Shown: positions 9,018-18,388 of the stretch, piece by piece | Position numbering within the stretch: position 1 is the stretch's first letter | Layout: every line of letters begins with the position of its first letter | Source of the DNA: Novipirellula caenicola | GTDB taxonomy: Bacteria; Planctomycetota; Planctomycetia; Pirellulales; Pirellulaceae | DNA length: 64,000 nucleotides | Assembly: GCF_039545035.1 (NCBI RefSeq) | Contig: NZ_BAABRO010000002.1 | Location: forward strand, 310,001 to 374,000 | Direction of reading: 5' to 3' | Position numbers and translations under genes: made by a program | Notes under the pieces: model-generated | The model's database searches: none | What the model was told of the DNA's origin: nothing | What the model saw: the letters and a program-made list of their open reading frames with translations, nothing else

Positions 9018-10015
9018 CGGCTTCGCCGAAAGCAAACCGAAAAGATTGAAAAGGTTAAATTGTAAATTGACAATTGAAAATTGCTGACTCCTCAGCCACG
9101 GACGTGGCGGCAGCACGCAGCGAAACTTGTCAAAAGTTTCGGCACCATTGTCGGCCAGCTTTCCAAGCTGGAACCGCGACCAAGTTCACCCGCCCGGCGA
9201 AGACGGGAGGGTCGGAAAACGAGCCCACAGCGAGTTTTCCGGGGAGGGCAACGTCGCAGCTAAAACCGACGTTCCATCAGCAAGCCGCGAAGAGTTTCGA
9301 CACCACCAGTATTTTACGAAACCGACGCTAGGTGTTAGTAAACCGAAATATTGAAAAGGTTAAATTGTAAATTGCTGACACCTCAGCGACGGACGTGGCG
9401 ACAGCACGTAGCGAAACTTGTCGTAGCGGAACTTGTCAAAAGTTTCGGCACATTGTCGGCCAGCTTTCTAAGCTGGAACCGCGACCAACTTCACCCGCCC
9501 GGCGAAGACGGGAGGGTCGGAAAACGAGCCCCAGCGAGTTTTCCGGGGAGGGCACCGTTGCAGCTAAATCGAACCTTCTATCTCTACCCCCCCGAAGCCC
9601 TCAGAGCTTGCTCCGTTCGCTCTGACCTCCCCAAAACAAAATTCGGGGAGGTGAAACGCTACCGGCGTCACGCGCCCGTAGCGAAACTCGCGAAGAGTTT
9701 CGGCACCATGGTCGGCCAGCTTTCCAAGCTGGAACCGCCAGCGTTGATGTCACCACTTTCAATGCAGGCGTCTCTCTCTCGCAGCGAAGTCAAATCACGC
9801 CCCACGCCATCGGCTTGGAAAGCCGAGCGACAATGCACGCACTCCCATTTTTCAATTTACAATTGTCAATTTAACTTTTTCAATCTCTTCCACCAACTTC
9901 ACCCGCCCGGCGCAGCAGGGAGGGTCGGAAAACGAGCCACAGCGAGTTTTCCGGGGAGGGCACCGTTGCAGTGGAGACCAACGCATCATCGAAAGTCTTG
10001 ACGACTTCCGCTACC
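9018..10015 (+). repeat. Cluster of composite repeats, rightward orientation
   Basis: Downstream of the membrane protein the gap to 10270 contains at least three partial composites. Reversed AT-rich module D lies at about 9050-9083 and 9350-9378. Modules A-B recur near 9118, 9410 and 9680. Module E recurs at about 9187, 9491 and 9901, and module F at about 9590-9655. Module C lies near 9808-9835 and module D near 9848-9886. A module-A variant hairpin (GAAAGTCTTGACGACTTCC) closes the cluster at about 9986-10013. Bases 10016-10270 hold no element I recognise. Confidence 0.88.
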
Positions 10016-10270
10016 CATCAAACGCTACTCCATGCTGCGTCTCCATCATCCCCCGCACGCCACTCGTTGCCACAACCCGCCTCACCCGAGTCAGCAAACG
10101 CCCTTTTCGCCATCCAAACAAACTTCACGGCAAATCGCTCGCCCCAAAACGAAAACGTCTAATTCGCATTGGACTACTAAAAAAACGCTGCGAGCCATCG
10201 CGGGATGCAATACATTGAAACCGTTGATGATGATTCCAATCCAAATCGATGGGGCCGCAGGAGTGAAGCG

Positions 10271-11440
10271 ATGAAACATTCAAGCGTGTGGCCACTTGGC
10301 TTGGGCGCCCTCTGTGTTGCGGTGCACGGCATTTTTGCTCTACACGGCGTTCCAGCCGCCGCGCAAGCCCCCGAACCAAAGTCACCTCCGGCACCGAGCG
10401 ACCTGCTCTCGCTGGTGCTGATCCAGTCGGATCTGTCGGACGCGACGCAAACGATGACGATTTGCGATGCCGACGAAGACGGATTCATCGACTCAGCAGA
10501 ACGCAAAAAACTGGCGTGGCGTGACGAACATGCCACGTTCGACCTGAATCACGACGGCAAACTAACGCACTTGGAAGTCGCCATCTATCTTGCGAAAAAA
10601 CGCGACGCGTTGGGGATCACTCAATTCGATCGCAACAATTCCCAGGTTTTCATCAAGCGGCACGACAGCAATCGCAACGGGCAATTGGACGCCGATGAGA
10701 TCGCCGCCGGCTGGCCGCCGGATCCGTCGAAGTTTGACAAAGACGCCAACGGCATCATCACGGTAATCGAAATCGCCGAGCAATTCGCCTTCAACCGCGG
10801 GCTCCGCCGCGAACTGGGGATCGAAGCGGTCGACAACATGAGTGCGATCAAGGTGATGAAGAAGTTTGATAAGGATGGCGACCAAAACCTGGACGCCAAA
10901 GAATCGGCGGCCGCCGGATTGCCGCTCGATGCCCGCGGGCACGATGACAACGGCGACGGCAAGCTGAATAACATGGAGCTGGCGCTCTTGTTTTCAAAGC
11001 ATCGGCGAGAACTAGGGCTCAGTAAATCGGACGGCGTCAAAGCGAAACGGATCATCGCGATGGCCGACTACAACCAAGACGGCAAAATCAGCCAAGACGA
11101 AATGGGAGGCGACGTGTTCACCACGGACGGGCCAGCGTCCTCGCAGTACACCCGGTTTGACGCCAACGGCGACGGCACCGTCACGCTTGGGGAAGTGCAA
11201 TCGTTCATTGCCAGCGAGCGAAAGCAGCTCGGGTTCAGCGACGAGCACATCGCCAACGCCCGCCGGCTGCTGTTGCGTCACGACACCGACCGATCAACGT
11301 TCATCGAAGCCGCCGAGTTGTCGTCTGACACCTCCGGCCCCGGCAAGTTGCCGGCTTCCACATTAAAAGCAGCCGACGAAAACCAAGACGGCCGCCTCTC
11401 GCTCCAAGAGCTCGCCAAGCATTTGGCGAAACAACAATAA
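10271..11440 (+). CDS. Secreted protein with about ten EF-hand calcium-binding loops
   Basis: A 389-residue exported protein. It has an N-terminal signal peptide (MKHSSVWPLGLGALCVAVHG, cleavage probable after AAAQA), followed by EF-hand loops through the whole chain. Loops that can be read include DADEDGFIDSAE, DLNHDGKLTHLE, DSNRNGQLDADE, DKDANGIITVIE, DKDGDQNLDAKE, DDNGDGKLNNME, DYNQDGKISQDE, DANGDGTVTLGE, DTDRSTFIEAAE and DENQDGRLSLQE. The ninth lacks the central Gly. The open frame extends upstream, but AGGAG at 10259-10263 places the start at 10271. It probably binds calcium in the periplasm or matrix. Partner unknown. EF-hand arrays of this kind are common in planctomycetes. Confidence 0.92.
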   Translation: MKHSSVWPLGLGALCVAVHGIFALHGVPAAAQAPEPKSPPAPSDLLSLVLIQSDLSDATQTMTICDADEDGFIDSAERKKLAWRDEHATFDLNHDGKLTHLEVAIYLAKKRDALGITQFDRNNSQVFIKRHDSNRNGQLDADEIAAGWPPDPSKFDKDANGIITVIEIAEQFAFNRGLRRELGIEAVDNMSAIKVMKKFDKDGDQNLDAKESAAAGLPLDARGHDDNGDGKLNNMELALLFSKHRRELGLSKSDGVKAKRIIAMADYNQDGKISQDEMGGDVFTTDGPASSQYTRFDANGDGTVTLGEVQSFIASERKQLGFSDEHIANARRLLLRHDTDRSTFIEAAELSSDTSGPGKLPASTLKAADENQDGRLSLQELAKHLAKQQ

Positions 11441-11448
11441 CCCGCAAA

Positions 11449-12330
11449 CCCGTAGCGAAACTTGTCAAAAGTTTCGATCCACCATTGTCGACCAGCTTTC
11501 CAAGCTGGAACCGCCACCAAATTCACCCGCCCGGCGAAGCGGGGAGGGTCGGAAAACGAGCCCACAGCGAGTTTTCCGGGGAGGGCAACGCGGCAGCTAA
11601 AACCGACGTTCCATCAACAAACGTGTCAAGCGTTTCGAAACCCTCGACACCCCACAAAACCGGGGTGCAGGTGTTAGCAACACCGAGAACATTGAAAAGG
11701 GAAAATTGTAAATTGACAACTGAAAATTGCTGACTCCTCAGCCACGAACGTGGCGACAGTTCTCAGAGCCCCCAACCTCTCTCGCTCCGGCATCTAACCA
11801 CACCCCGCGCAAACGGCTTGGAAAGCCGAGCGACAATGCACGCACTCCTATTTTTCAATTTACAATTGTCAATTTAACTTTTTCAATTTCTTCCACCAAC
11901 TTCACCCGCCCAGCGAAGCGAGGGAGGGTCGGAAAACGAGCCCACAGCGAGTTTTCCGGGGAGGGCAACGCGGAAGCTAAAACCGGCGTTCCATCAACAA
12001 ACGCGTCATGCGTTTCGAAACCCTCAGCACTCCACGAACACCCAGGTGCACGCATCAGCAACGCGGAGAACATTGAAAAGGGAAAATTGCTGACTCCTCA
12101 GCCACGGACGTGGCGACAGCTCTCTACGCCCCCAACCTCTCTCGCTCCGACCCCCCCCCCCCCCGCGACATCCGCTTGGAAAGCCGATGGCGTGCGATGT
12201 GATTGAACGTCGCTGCGAGATAAACGCCTGCATTGAAATTGGTGACATCGATGGTGGCGGTTCCAGCTTGGAAAGCTGGCCGACAATGTGCCGAAACTCT
12301 TGGCGAGTTTCGCTACGGGGTAGGGGAGAC
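11449..12330 (+). repeat. Cluster of composite repeats downstream of the EF-hand gene
   Basis: It begins 8 bases after the stop codon. Modules A-B lie at 11452-11515, E at 11522-11598, reversed D at about 11690-11730, C at about 11811-11838, D at 11850-11889 and E at about 11905-11980. A run of C residues occurs at about 12151-12163. A leftward B-A pair ends the cluster (about 12262-12318), with A in the CTC/GAG stem variant. No gene is supported between 11441 and 12567. Confidence 0.88.
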
Positions 12331-12567
12331 CGTGCCTTGCACACGATGACAGGCTGGAAGCCTATCCCACACGGTTACCCGTTGACGTTTGCTTGTGATG
12401 ATATCATTTTTCTTGTGTCTTTGCGGCTCAGGTGCTTTCGCTTGCGTCTGCTAATGGTGGTGACGGGCAGGTTGATTGGGAACGCGACGTGCAGCGGGTT
12501 TTGGGACGTTGGCCACGACGCGGTTGTTGTGGCAATCGCTTCCTTCTTCGATCTCAGGAGTTCCCCC

Positions 12568-13470
12568 ATGTCCAAGCTACGTTTCTCGGCCGCCGCGCTT
12601 TCGGTTGCGGCATTTTCGGGTCTTTCGACCGCCGCGGCGCAAACGACGCTCGACCAACCGGGCGTGCCAACCAGTCCGCCGATCGTTCAACCCGATCAGC
12701 CTGGTCAACCCACGACACTGCCAAGCCAGATCACCGATCAGCCAGCGGGATCGCAAAACGATCAAAGCAATCAAAGCGATCGCTATGAAGCACGCCGCGT
12801 CACAACAAATTCGCAGCAACAACAAGGCCCCACGGTCACGCAAGCCTTGGTGCAAAAATTGATCAAGGCCAACGAAGCGGAGATCGAACTTGCGAAACTG
12901 GCTCAGCAAAAGTCCGATAACCAAGAAGTCCAAAAATTCGCCCAAATGCTGATCCAAGATCACCAAGCGCTGAACCAAACGCTGCAGCAACATGCAAGAA
13001 GTTCCCAATCGGGCCAATCGCAAACACAGCAATCGACCACAGGCCAGTCGCAAACGGACCAATCACAGCCTGGGCACACCGCCCGCACGGGCAGCCAACC
13101 TGCCACTCATTCGCAAACCACCAGCGACCGGATGACCCAATGGGGCTCTCAAACCGTGCCAAAAGAGCTGTGCCAAATCGGCGAACAAGCCTACGACAAT
13201 GCGCTGAAAATGACCAAAGAGATGCTGAACAACTATGAAGGCCAGGACTTCAACATGGCCTTCTTGGGTCAGCAAACCGTGGCTCACACGATGCTGTTGG
13301 CGGAACTGCAAGCGATCGAAAGCAATGGCCCGCAATCGCTGCAACCGATCGTCCAACAAGCTTCGAGCAAAGTCCAAATGCACTTGGACAAAACAAAGCA
13401 GCTGGCCAAGAAGTTCGAAGATGACCGAACCAACCCCCAATCGAACTCGCGTGACGCTTCGCGACAATAA
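12568..13470 (+). CDS. Secreted DUF4142-family protein
   Basis: A 300-residue exported protein. AGGAG at 12556-12560 precedes the ATG, and a signal peptide (MSKLRFSAAALSVAAFSG, cleavage near AAAQ) is present. A Gln/Pro-rich linker (about 25-85) leads into a DUF4142-type helical domain (ALVQKLIKANEAEIELAKLA ... VQKFAQMLIQDHQALNQTL), interrupted by a Gln/Ser/Thr-rich spacer of about 60 residues. The second helical half follows (FNMAFLGQQTVAHTMLLAEL). DUF4142 proteins have a ferritin-like four-helix form and unknown function. The low-complexity spacer within the domain is unusual. Longer upstream starts are disfavoured because they run into the repeat cluster. Confidence 0.9.
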   Translation: MSKLRFSAAALSVAAFSGLSTAAAQTTLDQPGVPTSPPIVQPDQPGQPTTLPSQITDQPAGSQNDQSNQSDRYEARRVTTNSQQQQGPTVTQALVQKLIKANEAEIELAKLAQQKSDNQEVQKFAQMLIQDHQALNQTLQQHARSSQSGQSQTQQSTTGQSQTDQSQPGHTARTGSQPATHSQTTSDRMTQWGSQTVPKELCQIGEQAYDNALKMTKEMLNNYEGQDFNMAFLGQQTVAHTMLLAELQAIESNGPQSLQPIVQQASSKVQMHLDKTKQLAKKFEDDRTNPQSNSRDASRQ

Positions 13471-13707
13471 CGCGGCGGGGTAACCCGTTGGTCACGTCAA
13501 TGTTCCCGTGGGGTCAGTCGCGCGGCACCGTCCATTTTCAGATAAATGGCCTAAGACGCCACGCGGCTGGCCTCGTTTTCATGAACGGCATTGGTCGGAC
13601 TCGCGGACGACTTTCTCGAAGCCTGCAGCTGTGGCGCGGTCGATGGAACAGCGTTTGCGTTGGTTGATTCTGGAAAACGACCACGTAAACCTATTAAAGG
13701 AATCATC

Positions 13708-13878
13708 ATGAGCCCCAAAATCGAAGCTCCCAAGATCGGCGACATGTACCGCTGTGCAAAATGCGAAATGGAAATCCACGTCACCAAAGGCTGTGACTGC
13801 GACGACTGCAAAACCCAATTCCTCTGCTGCGGCCAAGCGATGGAGAAAGTCACGTCGCCACCGGTCATGAACGACTAA
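13708..13878 (+). CDS. Small Cys-rich ribbon protein, desulforedoxin-like
   Basis: A 56-residue cytosolic protein with seven cysteines: C16xxC19 (YRCAKCE), then C-x-C-x-x-C (KGCDCDDCK) and a final CC (FLCCGQAM). The CxxC plus CC pattern followed by G-x-x-M resembles the desulforedoxin/rubredoxin-type metal ribbon, which binds iron or zinc. The extra CDCDDC insert is unusual. It lies 237 bases after the DUF4142 gene and is followed by a good terminator at 13927-13958. The ATG at 13708 is preceded by AAAGGA. A redox or zinc role is inferred. Confidence 0.85.
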   Translation: MSPKIEAPKIGDMYRCAKCEMEIHVTKGCDCDDCKTQFLCCGQAMEKVTSPPVMND

Positions 13879-13926
13879 TCGAATGAGCCGTAATGCATTC
13901 GCGGCCGGACACGCGTGAGGAAGCAT

Positions 13927-13958
13927 AAAACGCAGTGCTGCAATGCGCTGCGTTTTTT
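13927..13958 (+). terminator. Rho-independent terminator
   Basis: The stem AAACGCAG/CTGCGTTT has a short loop that can extend by GC/GC, followed by six T residues. It lies 48 bases after the Cys-rich ribbon gene. Confidence 0.85.
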
Positions 13959-13977
13959 CGTAGCGGAAGCCGGCAAC

Positions 13978-14092
13978 GGCTTGTTGATTTAGTGAAGTTT
14001 CCTGCGGCAAGGGTCGTATGATGGACTTCCTAGTCCGTCAATGGTGTACTGGACGGACTAGGAAGTCCGTCGTACGACTAAATCAACAAGCC
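13978..14092. mobile_element. Element G, 115 bp (copy 2, reversed)
   Basis: It has perfect 15-bp terminal inverted repeats (GGCTTGTTGATTTAG/CTAAATCAACAAGCC) and inner arms carrying GACTTCCTAGTCCGTC and its complement. The arm with the extra segment is on the left, so this copy is inverted relative to the other full copies. Its left end forms a GTAG-headed hairpin with upstream sequence (GTAGCGGAAGCC-GGCAAC-GGCTT). Confidence 0.85.
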
Positions 14093-14133
14093 GGTGACGT
14101 ATTCCCGGCGGCAAATGGCGGCATTTGCGTTCC

Positions 14134-14205
14134 GTAGCTACGCTCGCCAGAGCGTGGATGGTTGCCGGCCAATACGAATCACCACCTTCTGGCGAAGGTA
14201 GCTAC
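14134..14205. repeat. 72-bp REPIN-like doublet (copy 2)
   Basis: The architecture and length match the copy at 7933-8004: a GTAGCTACGCTC-GCCA-GAGCGTGG hairpin, a spacer, then an inverted GTAGC-headed hairpin. It lies directly beside element G, as copy 1 does. Flanks share a cggcatttgcg.tccgtagc sequence with copy 1, so the repeated unit is somewhat longer than the doublet. Confidence 0.82.
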
Positions 14206-14215
14206 GGGAAAATCC

Positions 14216-15150
14216 TGCACTGCTTGATGGTCCATTGAGCCGCGACGCGTCAGTGGCCGGGTCCCAGGCGTCACCCATTGCCCTTCTCGGAAAACTCGCT
14301 CCCGTCTTTACCACGTGGGTGACATGGGGTGGGGATAGATTGAAAAAGTTAAATTGAAAATTGTAAATTGAAAAATGAGGGTTTGAGGCGTGCGCATTGT
14401 CGCTCGGCTTTCCAAGCCGATGGCGTGCGTCGTGGTTGGATGTTGGAGTGAGAGGATCACGTGCATCGAGAATGGGGCGTTCGACATTAGCGGTCCCAGC
14501 TTGGAAAGCTGGCCGACGATGTGCCGAAACTTTTGACAAGTTTCGCTACGGGCAAGTGACGGCTACGGGCATGTGACGCCGGTAGCGTGTTTCACCTCCC
14601 CGAAACTTGTTTTGGGGAGGTCAGAGCAAGTGGAGCGAGCTCTGGGTGGGGCCTCGGGGTGTTAGAAATCGAACGTTCGATTTAGCTGTCACGTTGCCCT
14701 CCCCGGAAAACTCGCTGTGGGCTCGTTTTCCGACCCTCCCCGCTGCGCCGGGCGGGTGACATCGTTGACGGTTCCAGCTTGGAAAGCTGGCCGACGATGG
14801 TGGGTGCCGAAACTTTTGACAAGTTTCGCTACGGGCACCTGACGCCGGCAACGTGTTTCACCTCCCTGAAACTTGTTTTGCGGAGGTCAGAGCGAGTGGA
14901 GCGAGCTCACCGGTCGGGCCTCGGGGTGTTAGAGACAGAACGTTCAATTGAGCCGTGATGCGTGAGCGGCTGGGTACCACTCGCCGCCACGTTGCGCTCC
15001 CCGGAAAACTCGCTGTGGGCTCGTTTTCCGACCCTCCCCGCTTCGCCGGGCGGGTGACCTCGTTGACGGTCCCAGCTTGGAAAGCTGGCCGACAATGTGC
15101 CGAAACTTTTGACAAGTTTCGCTACGGGAAGAGGAGGCCGAAGCCTCTTG
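14216..15150 (-). repeat. Cluster of composite repeats, leftward orientation
   Basis: Read leftward from the yciF-like gene at 15230, two E-F copies (about 15065-14860 and 14765-14590) alternate with A-B pairs (about 15125-15070, 14835-14770 and 14550-14490). Modules C and D follow at about 14425-14340. The gap between two convergent genes is otherwise empty of coding signal. Bases 15151-15229 include an inverted repeat, gcgttccca/tgggaacgc. Confidence 0.88.
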
Positions 15151-15229
15151 TCGCAGTGCGTTCCCAGACGGGGGCCTGGGAACGCAACTGAACCTCGCGT
15201 TGCGAGAAATCACTTTTCCGTGCCGACGT

Positions 15230-15724
15230 TTAGCCGACGGCCATTGCGTCCTTGTTGACCGACTCGGCCAGTTCCGACAACTTCTTGTCGGCGGTCTCTT
15301 CTTCGTCAATCGTCTGTTTCAACAACTTTAACGCGTTGTCGTAGCCGAGCGATTTGGCCCACGTACAAAGCGTTCCGTAGGTCGCGATCTCGTAGTGCTC
15401 GACCTTTTGCGCACAGGCGATAATCACTGCGTCCTTGACCGCCGGATCGGCCTCCTCCTTGAGCATCTCTTCTGCTTCGGTGATCAAGCCCTTCATCGCT
15501 TCGCAGGTCTTTGCCCGCGCGGTCTTGCCGGTTTCCTCGAACGCCTTCTCGACTCGCTCGACTTGTTGCTCGGTTTCATGCAGGTGGTTCTCGAGAGCCT
15601 TTTTCAGCTTGTCCGATGACGCGTTTTTGACCAGCTTTGGCAGCGCTTTGACCAGCTGTTTCTCGGCACTCAGTGCATCACGAAGCTCGTCGTAAAATGC
15701 GTCCGCAAGTGTTTTCATTGACAT
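15230..15724 (-). CDS. YciE/YciF-like ferritin-fold protein (DUF892)
   Basis: A 164-residue cytosolic protein matching the DUF892/YciF family, a four-helix ferritin-like fold seen in stress-induced proteins. Helices are clear: 5-29 ([20 protein letters not shown]), 39-65 with the [18 protein letters not shown] pattern, 100-125 ([20 protein letters not shown]) and 130-157. Glu and His residues spaced as in diiron ligands recur (DEL, HETE, EHYE, EEE). GAGGAAA 9 bases upstream fixes the ATG at 15724; a longer open frame exists but lacks support. Family members in enterobacteria respond to osmotic and general stress; a similar role here is inference. Confidence 0.9.
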   Translation of the reverse strand: MSMKTLADAFYDELRDALSAEKQLVKALPKLVKNASSDKLKKALENHLHETEQQVERVEKAFEETGKTARAKTCEAMKGLITEAEEMLKEEADPAVKDAVIIACAQKVEHYEIATYGTLCTWAKSLGYDNALKLLKQTIDEEETADKKLSELAESVNKDAMAVG

Positions 15725-15967
15725 GATTGGTTTTCCTCGAAAGGGAATTGTGGGAAAGGGTAATGAAGAAAACCATCTAGCGATTGGTGTACCAAGTGAC
15801 ATCAAATCAGCAACCGATTTTGCCAAGGAAAAAGTCACGGCAAAACCCGTTGTCGCTTGGCACCGCAACGGTTCGACGATTCGAGCGATTTGGTGAAATG
15901 ATCGGGTGGCTTGTGTTGGATGCGGTAAATCGCCGGAGGTGGAATGGGTTCGGCTAGAGAAGCCAAG

Positions 15968-16214
15968 GCGTTAGTTTTGAAGTTGCGCTATTTGCTGTCG
16001 CGGAGCGACATGTTTCGATAGCCTCGGACTTCAGTCCGAGGGATGTTCGCCAATATCAATCGAGTCCCAGCGGGACGTTTTGTGACTTGATCGTTCGCCA
16101 CAGAACGTCGCTCCGCGACTTGGCGCCAATTTCAGAACCGAAACCTTGGACTAAAGTCCAAGGCTATCCCACGAAGTGCCTCCGGCACAAAAACAGCAAC
16201 TTCAAAATTTACGC
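15968..16214. mobile_element. Element J, 247-bp TIR element made of nested short hairpins
   Basis: The ends are inverted repeats of about 19 bases with two mismatches (GCGTTAGTTTTGAAGTTGC against GCGTAAATTTTGAAGTTGC on the other strand). Inside lie six hairpins: GTCGC-GGA-GCGAC, CCTCGGACT-TC-AGTCCGAGG, GTCCC-AGC-GGGAC, GTCGC-TCC-GCGAC, CCTTGGACT-AA-AGTCCAAGG and GTGCC-TCC-GGCAC. An extra terminal repeat (gcaacttcaaaag) lies just outside at about 16232-16244. It has no coding capacity. Confidence 0.75.
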
Positions 16215-16261
16215 GTCGGGTTGTGATAAAAACGCAACTTCAAAAGCCGGAAGCGAGGGAG

Positions 16262-16900
16262 GATGGTGGTGCCGAAACTTTTGACAAGTTCCGCTACGAG
16301 GTGCATTGTCGCTCGGCTTTCCAAGCCGTTTGCGTGCGGTTGTGGTTGGAAGTTGGAGCGAGAGAATCAAGTGCATCGAGAATGGGGTGTTCGACGCTGG
16401 CGGTTCCAGCTTGGAAAGCTGGCCGACAATGACGGCCGAAACTCTTGGTGAGTTTCGCTACGGGCGTGTGACGGCTAAGGAAATGTGACGTCGGCAACGT
16501 GTTTCACCTCCCCGAAACTTGTTTTGGGGAGGTGAGTGCGAGCGGAGCAAGCTCACCGGTGGGGCCTCGGGGTGTCAGAGGCAGAACGTTCGATTTAGCT
16601 GCCACGTTGCCCTCCCCGGAAAACTCGCTGAAGGCTCGTTTTCCGACCCTCCCTGCTGCGCCGGGCGGGTGAATTCGACGGGAGGATCGAAAAAGTTAAA
16701 TTGACAATTGCAAATTGAAAAATGAGGTTTTGACGCGTGCGCATCGTCGCTCGGCTTTCCAAGCCGATGGCGTGCGTTGTGGTTGGACGTTGGAGCGAGA
16801 CGATCACGTGCATCGTGAATGCGGCGTTCGACGCTGGCGGTTCCAGCTTGGAAAGCTGGCCGACAGTGACGGCCGAAACTTTTGGGGCTTGTTGGTTGTG
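16262..16900 (-). repeat. Composite repeats, leftward, with one near-complete F-E-D-C-B-A copy
   Basis: A complete leftward copy runs from about 16885 (A and B) through C (about 16760), D (16722-16686) and E (16675-16605) to F (about 16560-16505). A second partial copy follows: A-B (about 16455-16400), C (about 16330-16300) and A (about 16293-16265). Bases 16901-16988 contain a module also seen near 14243 and 33616 (gcgggtcagcggctgggtc). Confidence 0.87.
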
Positions 16901-16988
16901 TCTGCCGCTCGCGGGTCAGCGGCTGGGTCTCACACACGCCCCGGTGCCTGACGGTCCGCGGCTTAATGGTGCGATTTACTACGATCCG

Positions 16989-17648
16989 CTACGCCCCCAC
17001 GGACTCGAGTGAGTCGATGAACTGCAACGTCTCTTCAAAGCTGGTGTCCCCCAAAAAATGGGCGTTCACATCGGTCGCAAGGCATTCAAAATGCATCGTT
17101 CCGCTGCAGACTCCGGGACAATAGCCAAGGAAGGTGAAGATGAAGTGACGGACACGTGGCTCCGAGTCCGAATTGCTGTCGGGAAGTTGATTCCATTTGT
17201 TCGCCCAACTCGATTCGAGTACCTCGTAACATTCACACACGTCGAGGGACTCAAGATCGATCGCGTGCTCGGCAGTCGCTTCGTCACCTTTGCTACGGAA
17301 TTTCCGCTCGACACACATCGCAAACTCGAGGACGGCGGTTCCGTTGACGCTGGGGTTGCCGTCTTCGCCGAATTGAGTGGCGTGGAAACTGACGTAGGTG
17401 TTTCGGGCTCGCGGGACCACGACGGCTCCTAACGCATCGATTGACGGTTTGACCCCGAGCGTTAACTTCGCGAGGGGGCCAGTCGCTGCAGCGGCTGGCT
17501 CTTCGATTTTCTCGTCGTCGGCAGCTGAAAGCACGGACGTCGCGGTCATCCCTGCGGCCGCGATAGTCATTAGCGATGCACGCTGTAAGAACGCTCGCCG
17601 ATCGGTTGCGTTGTTTCGAGGCGAGTGATTGACAGTGGGCAAGTACAT
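16989..17648 (-). CDS. Tat-type secreted protein of unknown function
   Basis: A 219-residue protein with a twin-arginine leader (DRRAFLQRASLMTIAAAG) and a cleavage region near VLSAA. The mature part has six or more Cys (CVERKF, VCECYE, YCPGVCSGTMHFEC), suggesting disulfides or a bound metal. I do not recognise a family. GGAGG about 9 bases upstream fixes the ATG at 17648. It is the last gene of a minus-strand series but sits 157 bases after the GNAT gene, so it may have its own promoter. Its Tat leader and late position suggest an exported companion of the adhesin/Collar group; this is weak inference. Confidence 0.82.
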   Translation of the reverse strand: MYLPTVNHSPRNNATDRRAFLQRASLMTIAAAGMTATSVLSAADDEKIEEPAAAATGPLAKLTLGVKPSIDALGAVVVPRARNTYVSFHATQFGEDGNPSVNGTAVLEFAMCVERKFRSKGDEATAEHAIDLESLDVCECYEVLESSWANKWNQLPDSNSDSEPRVRHFIFTFLGYCPGVCSGTMHFECLATDVNAHFLGDTSFEETLQFIDSLESVGA

Positions 17649-17805
17649 GATGGGGACCTCCGTATGTGGTACCAAGTGAAGCAATGCGGCAAAGAGGCGT
17701 TCGCAAACCGCTGGCGGTAACGTGGGTTAACGCCGTTCGGTTTTGAAATAGGTTCGTCGCCTGTTATGAGCGACGTGCGAGGGTGGCGAAGACCTCGTTC
17801 CACGC

Positions 17806-18342
17806 TCACACGCCGTTGTGTGGTTGACAGACGCTTGCGTCCTGGGATGGCCGGACGCCTGGCTCGGGCAGTCGTTGATCGGGCAATCGTTCCATCAAGA
17901 AATAGACCCCGGTGTCATCCATCTTTTGAAATCCCAGTCGCTGATACAGATGCATCGCCGGGTTGTTGTGTTCGACGTGGATGCGGACCGGCAGCCCGGC
18001 TTCCGCGGCTTCGTCGAGAATCCCTTGCATGATCTTGTGGCCGATCCCTTTGCCACGATATTCGGGTAGCAGTGCGATATCGACTACGCGATGTTCGTCC
18101 TGGCGGCGCTGTAAATACAGACGCCCCGCAGGATCACCATCGACCAAAATCAAATCAAACGCGGCATCCGAGTAATGTTCTTGGTAATACTGATGCTGAG
18201 CGGCAAATTGCATTTGCAGGAACTGCTGCTGCTCTTTGAGTGGCCAGCCTGTCATCGCAACCTCCTCTGCCCGCGTGCTGGCATACACTTGATTGAGAAA
18301 TGCCAAGTCGGAATTCGCTATGGGGCGATAGGAGAGATGCAT
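17806..18342 (-). CDS. GNAT-family N-acetyltransferase
   Basis: A 178-residue cytosolic enzyme expected to transfer an acetyl group from acetyl-CoA to an amine. The acetyl-CoA-binding motif A is VVDIALLPEYRGKGIGHKIM (about 88-107), followed by the typical motif B region HVEHNNPAMHLYQRLGFQKM. The first half (TRAEEVAMTGWPLKEQQQFL) resembles acetyltransferases near phage-tail-like clusters. A GTG at 18351 is an alternative start; neither start has a clear ribosome-binding site. It lies 46 bases after the DUF6916-like Tat gene and is probably co-transcribed with it. The substrate is unknown; modification of the neighbouring Collar or adhesin proteins is possible but unproven. Confidence 0.88.
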   Translation of the reverse strand: MHLSYRPIANSDLAFLNQVYASTRAEEVAMTGWPLKEQQQFLQMQFAAQHQYYQEHYSDAAFDLILVDGDPAGRLYLQRRQDEHRVVDIALLPEYRGKGIGHKIMQGILDEAAEAGLPVRIHVEHNNPAMHLYQRLGFQKMDDTGVYFLMERLPDQRLPEPGVRPSQDASVCQPHNGV

Positions 18343-18388
18343 GGGGTTCACTGAGAGAATCGAGTAACAGTCCGATCACCATCGCTTG

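Noticed and set aside
12187-12567. Upstream extension of the DUF4142 protein
   Set aside because: It translates through repeat modules. AGGAG plus a clean signal peptide place the start at 12568.
15740-15830. Sigma-54-like site upstream of the yciF-like gene (minus strand, TTGGCAAAATCGGTTGC)
   Set aside because: The spacing between GG and GC is 11 bases instead of 10, and sigma-54 does not tolerate this well.
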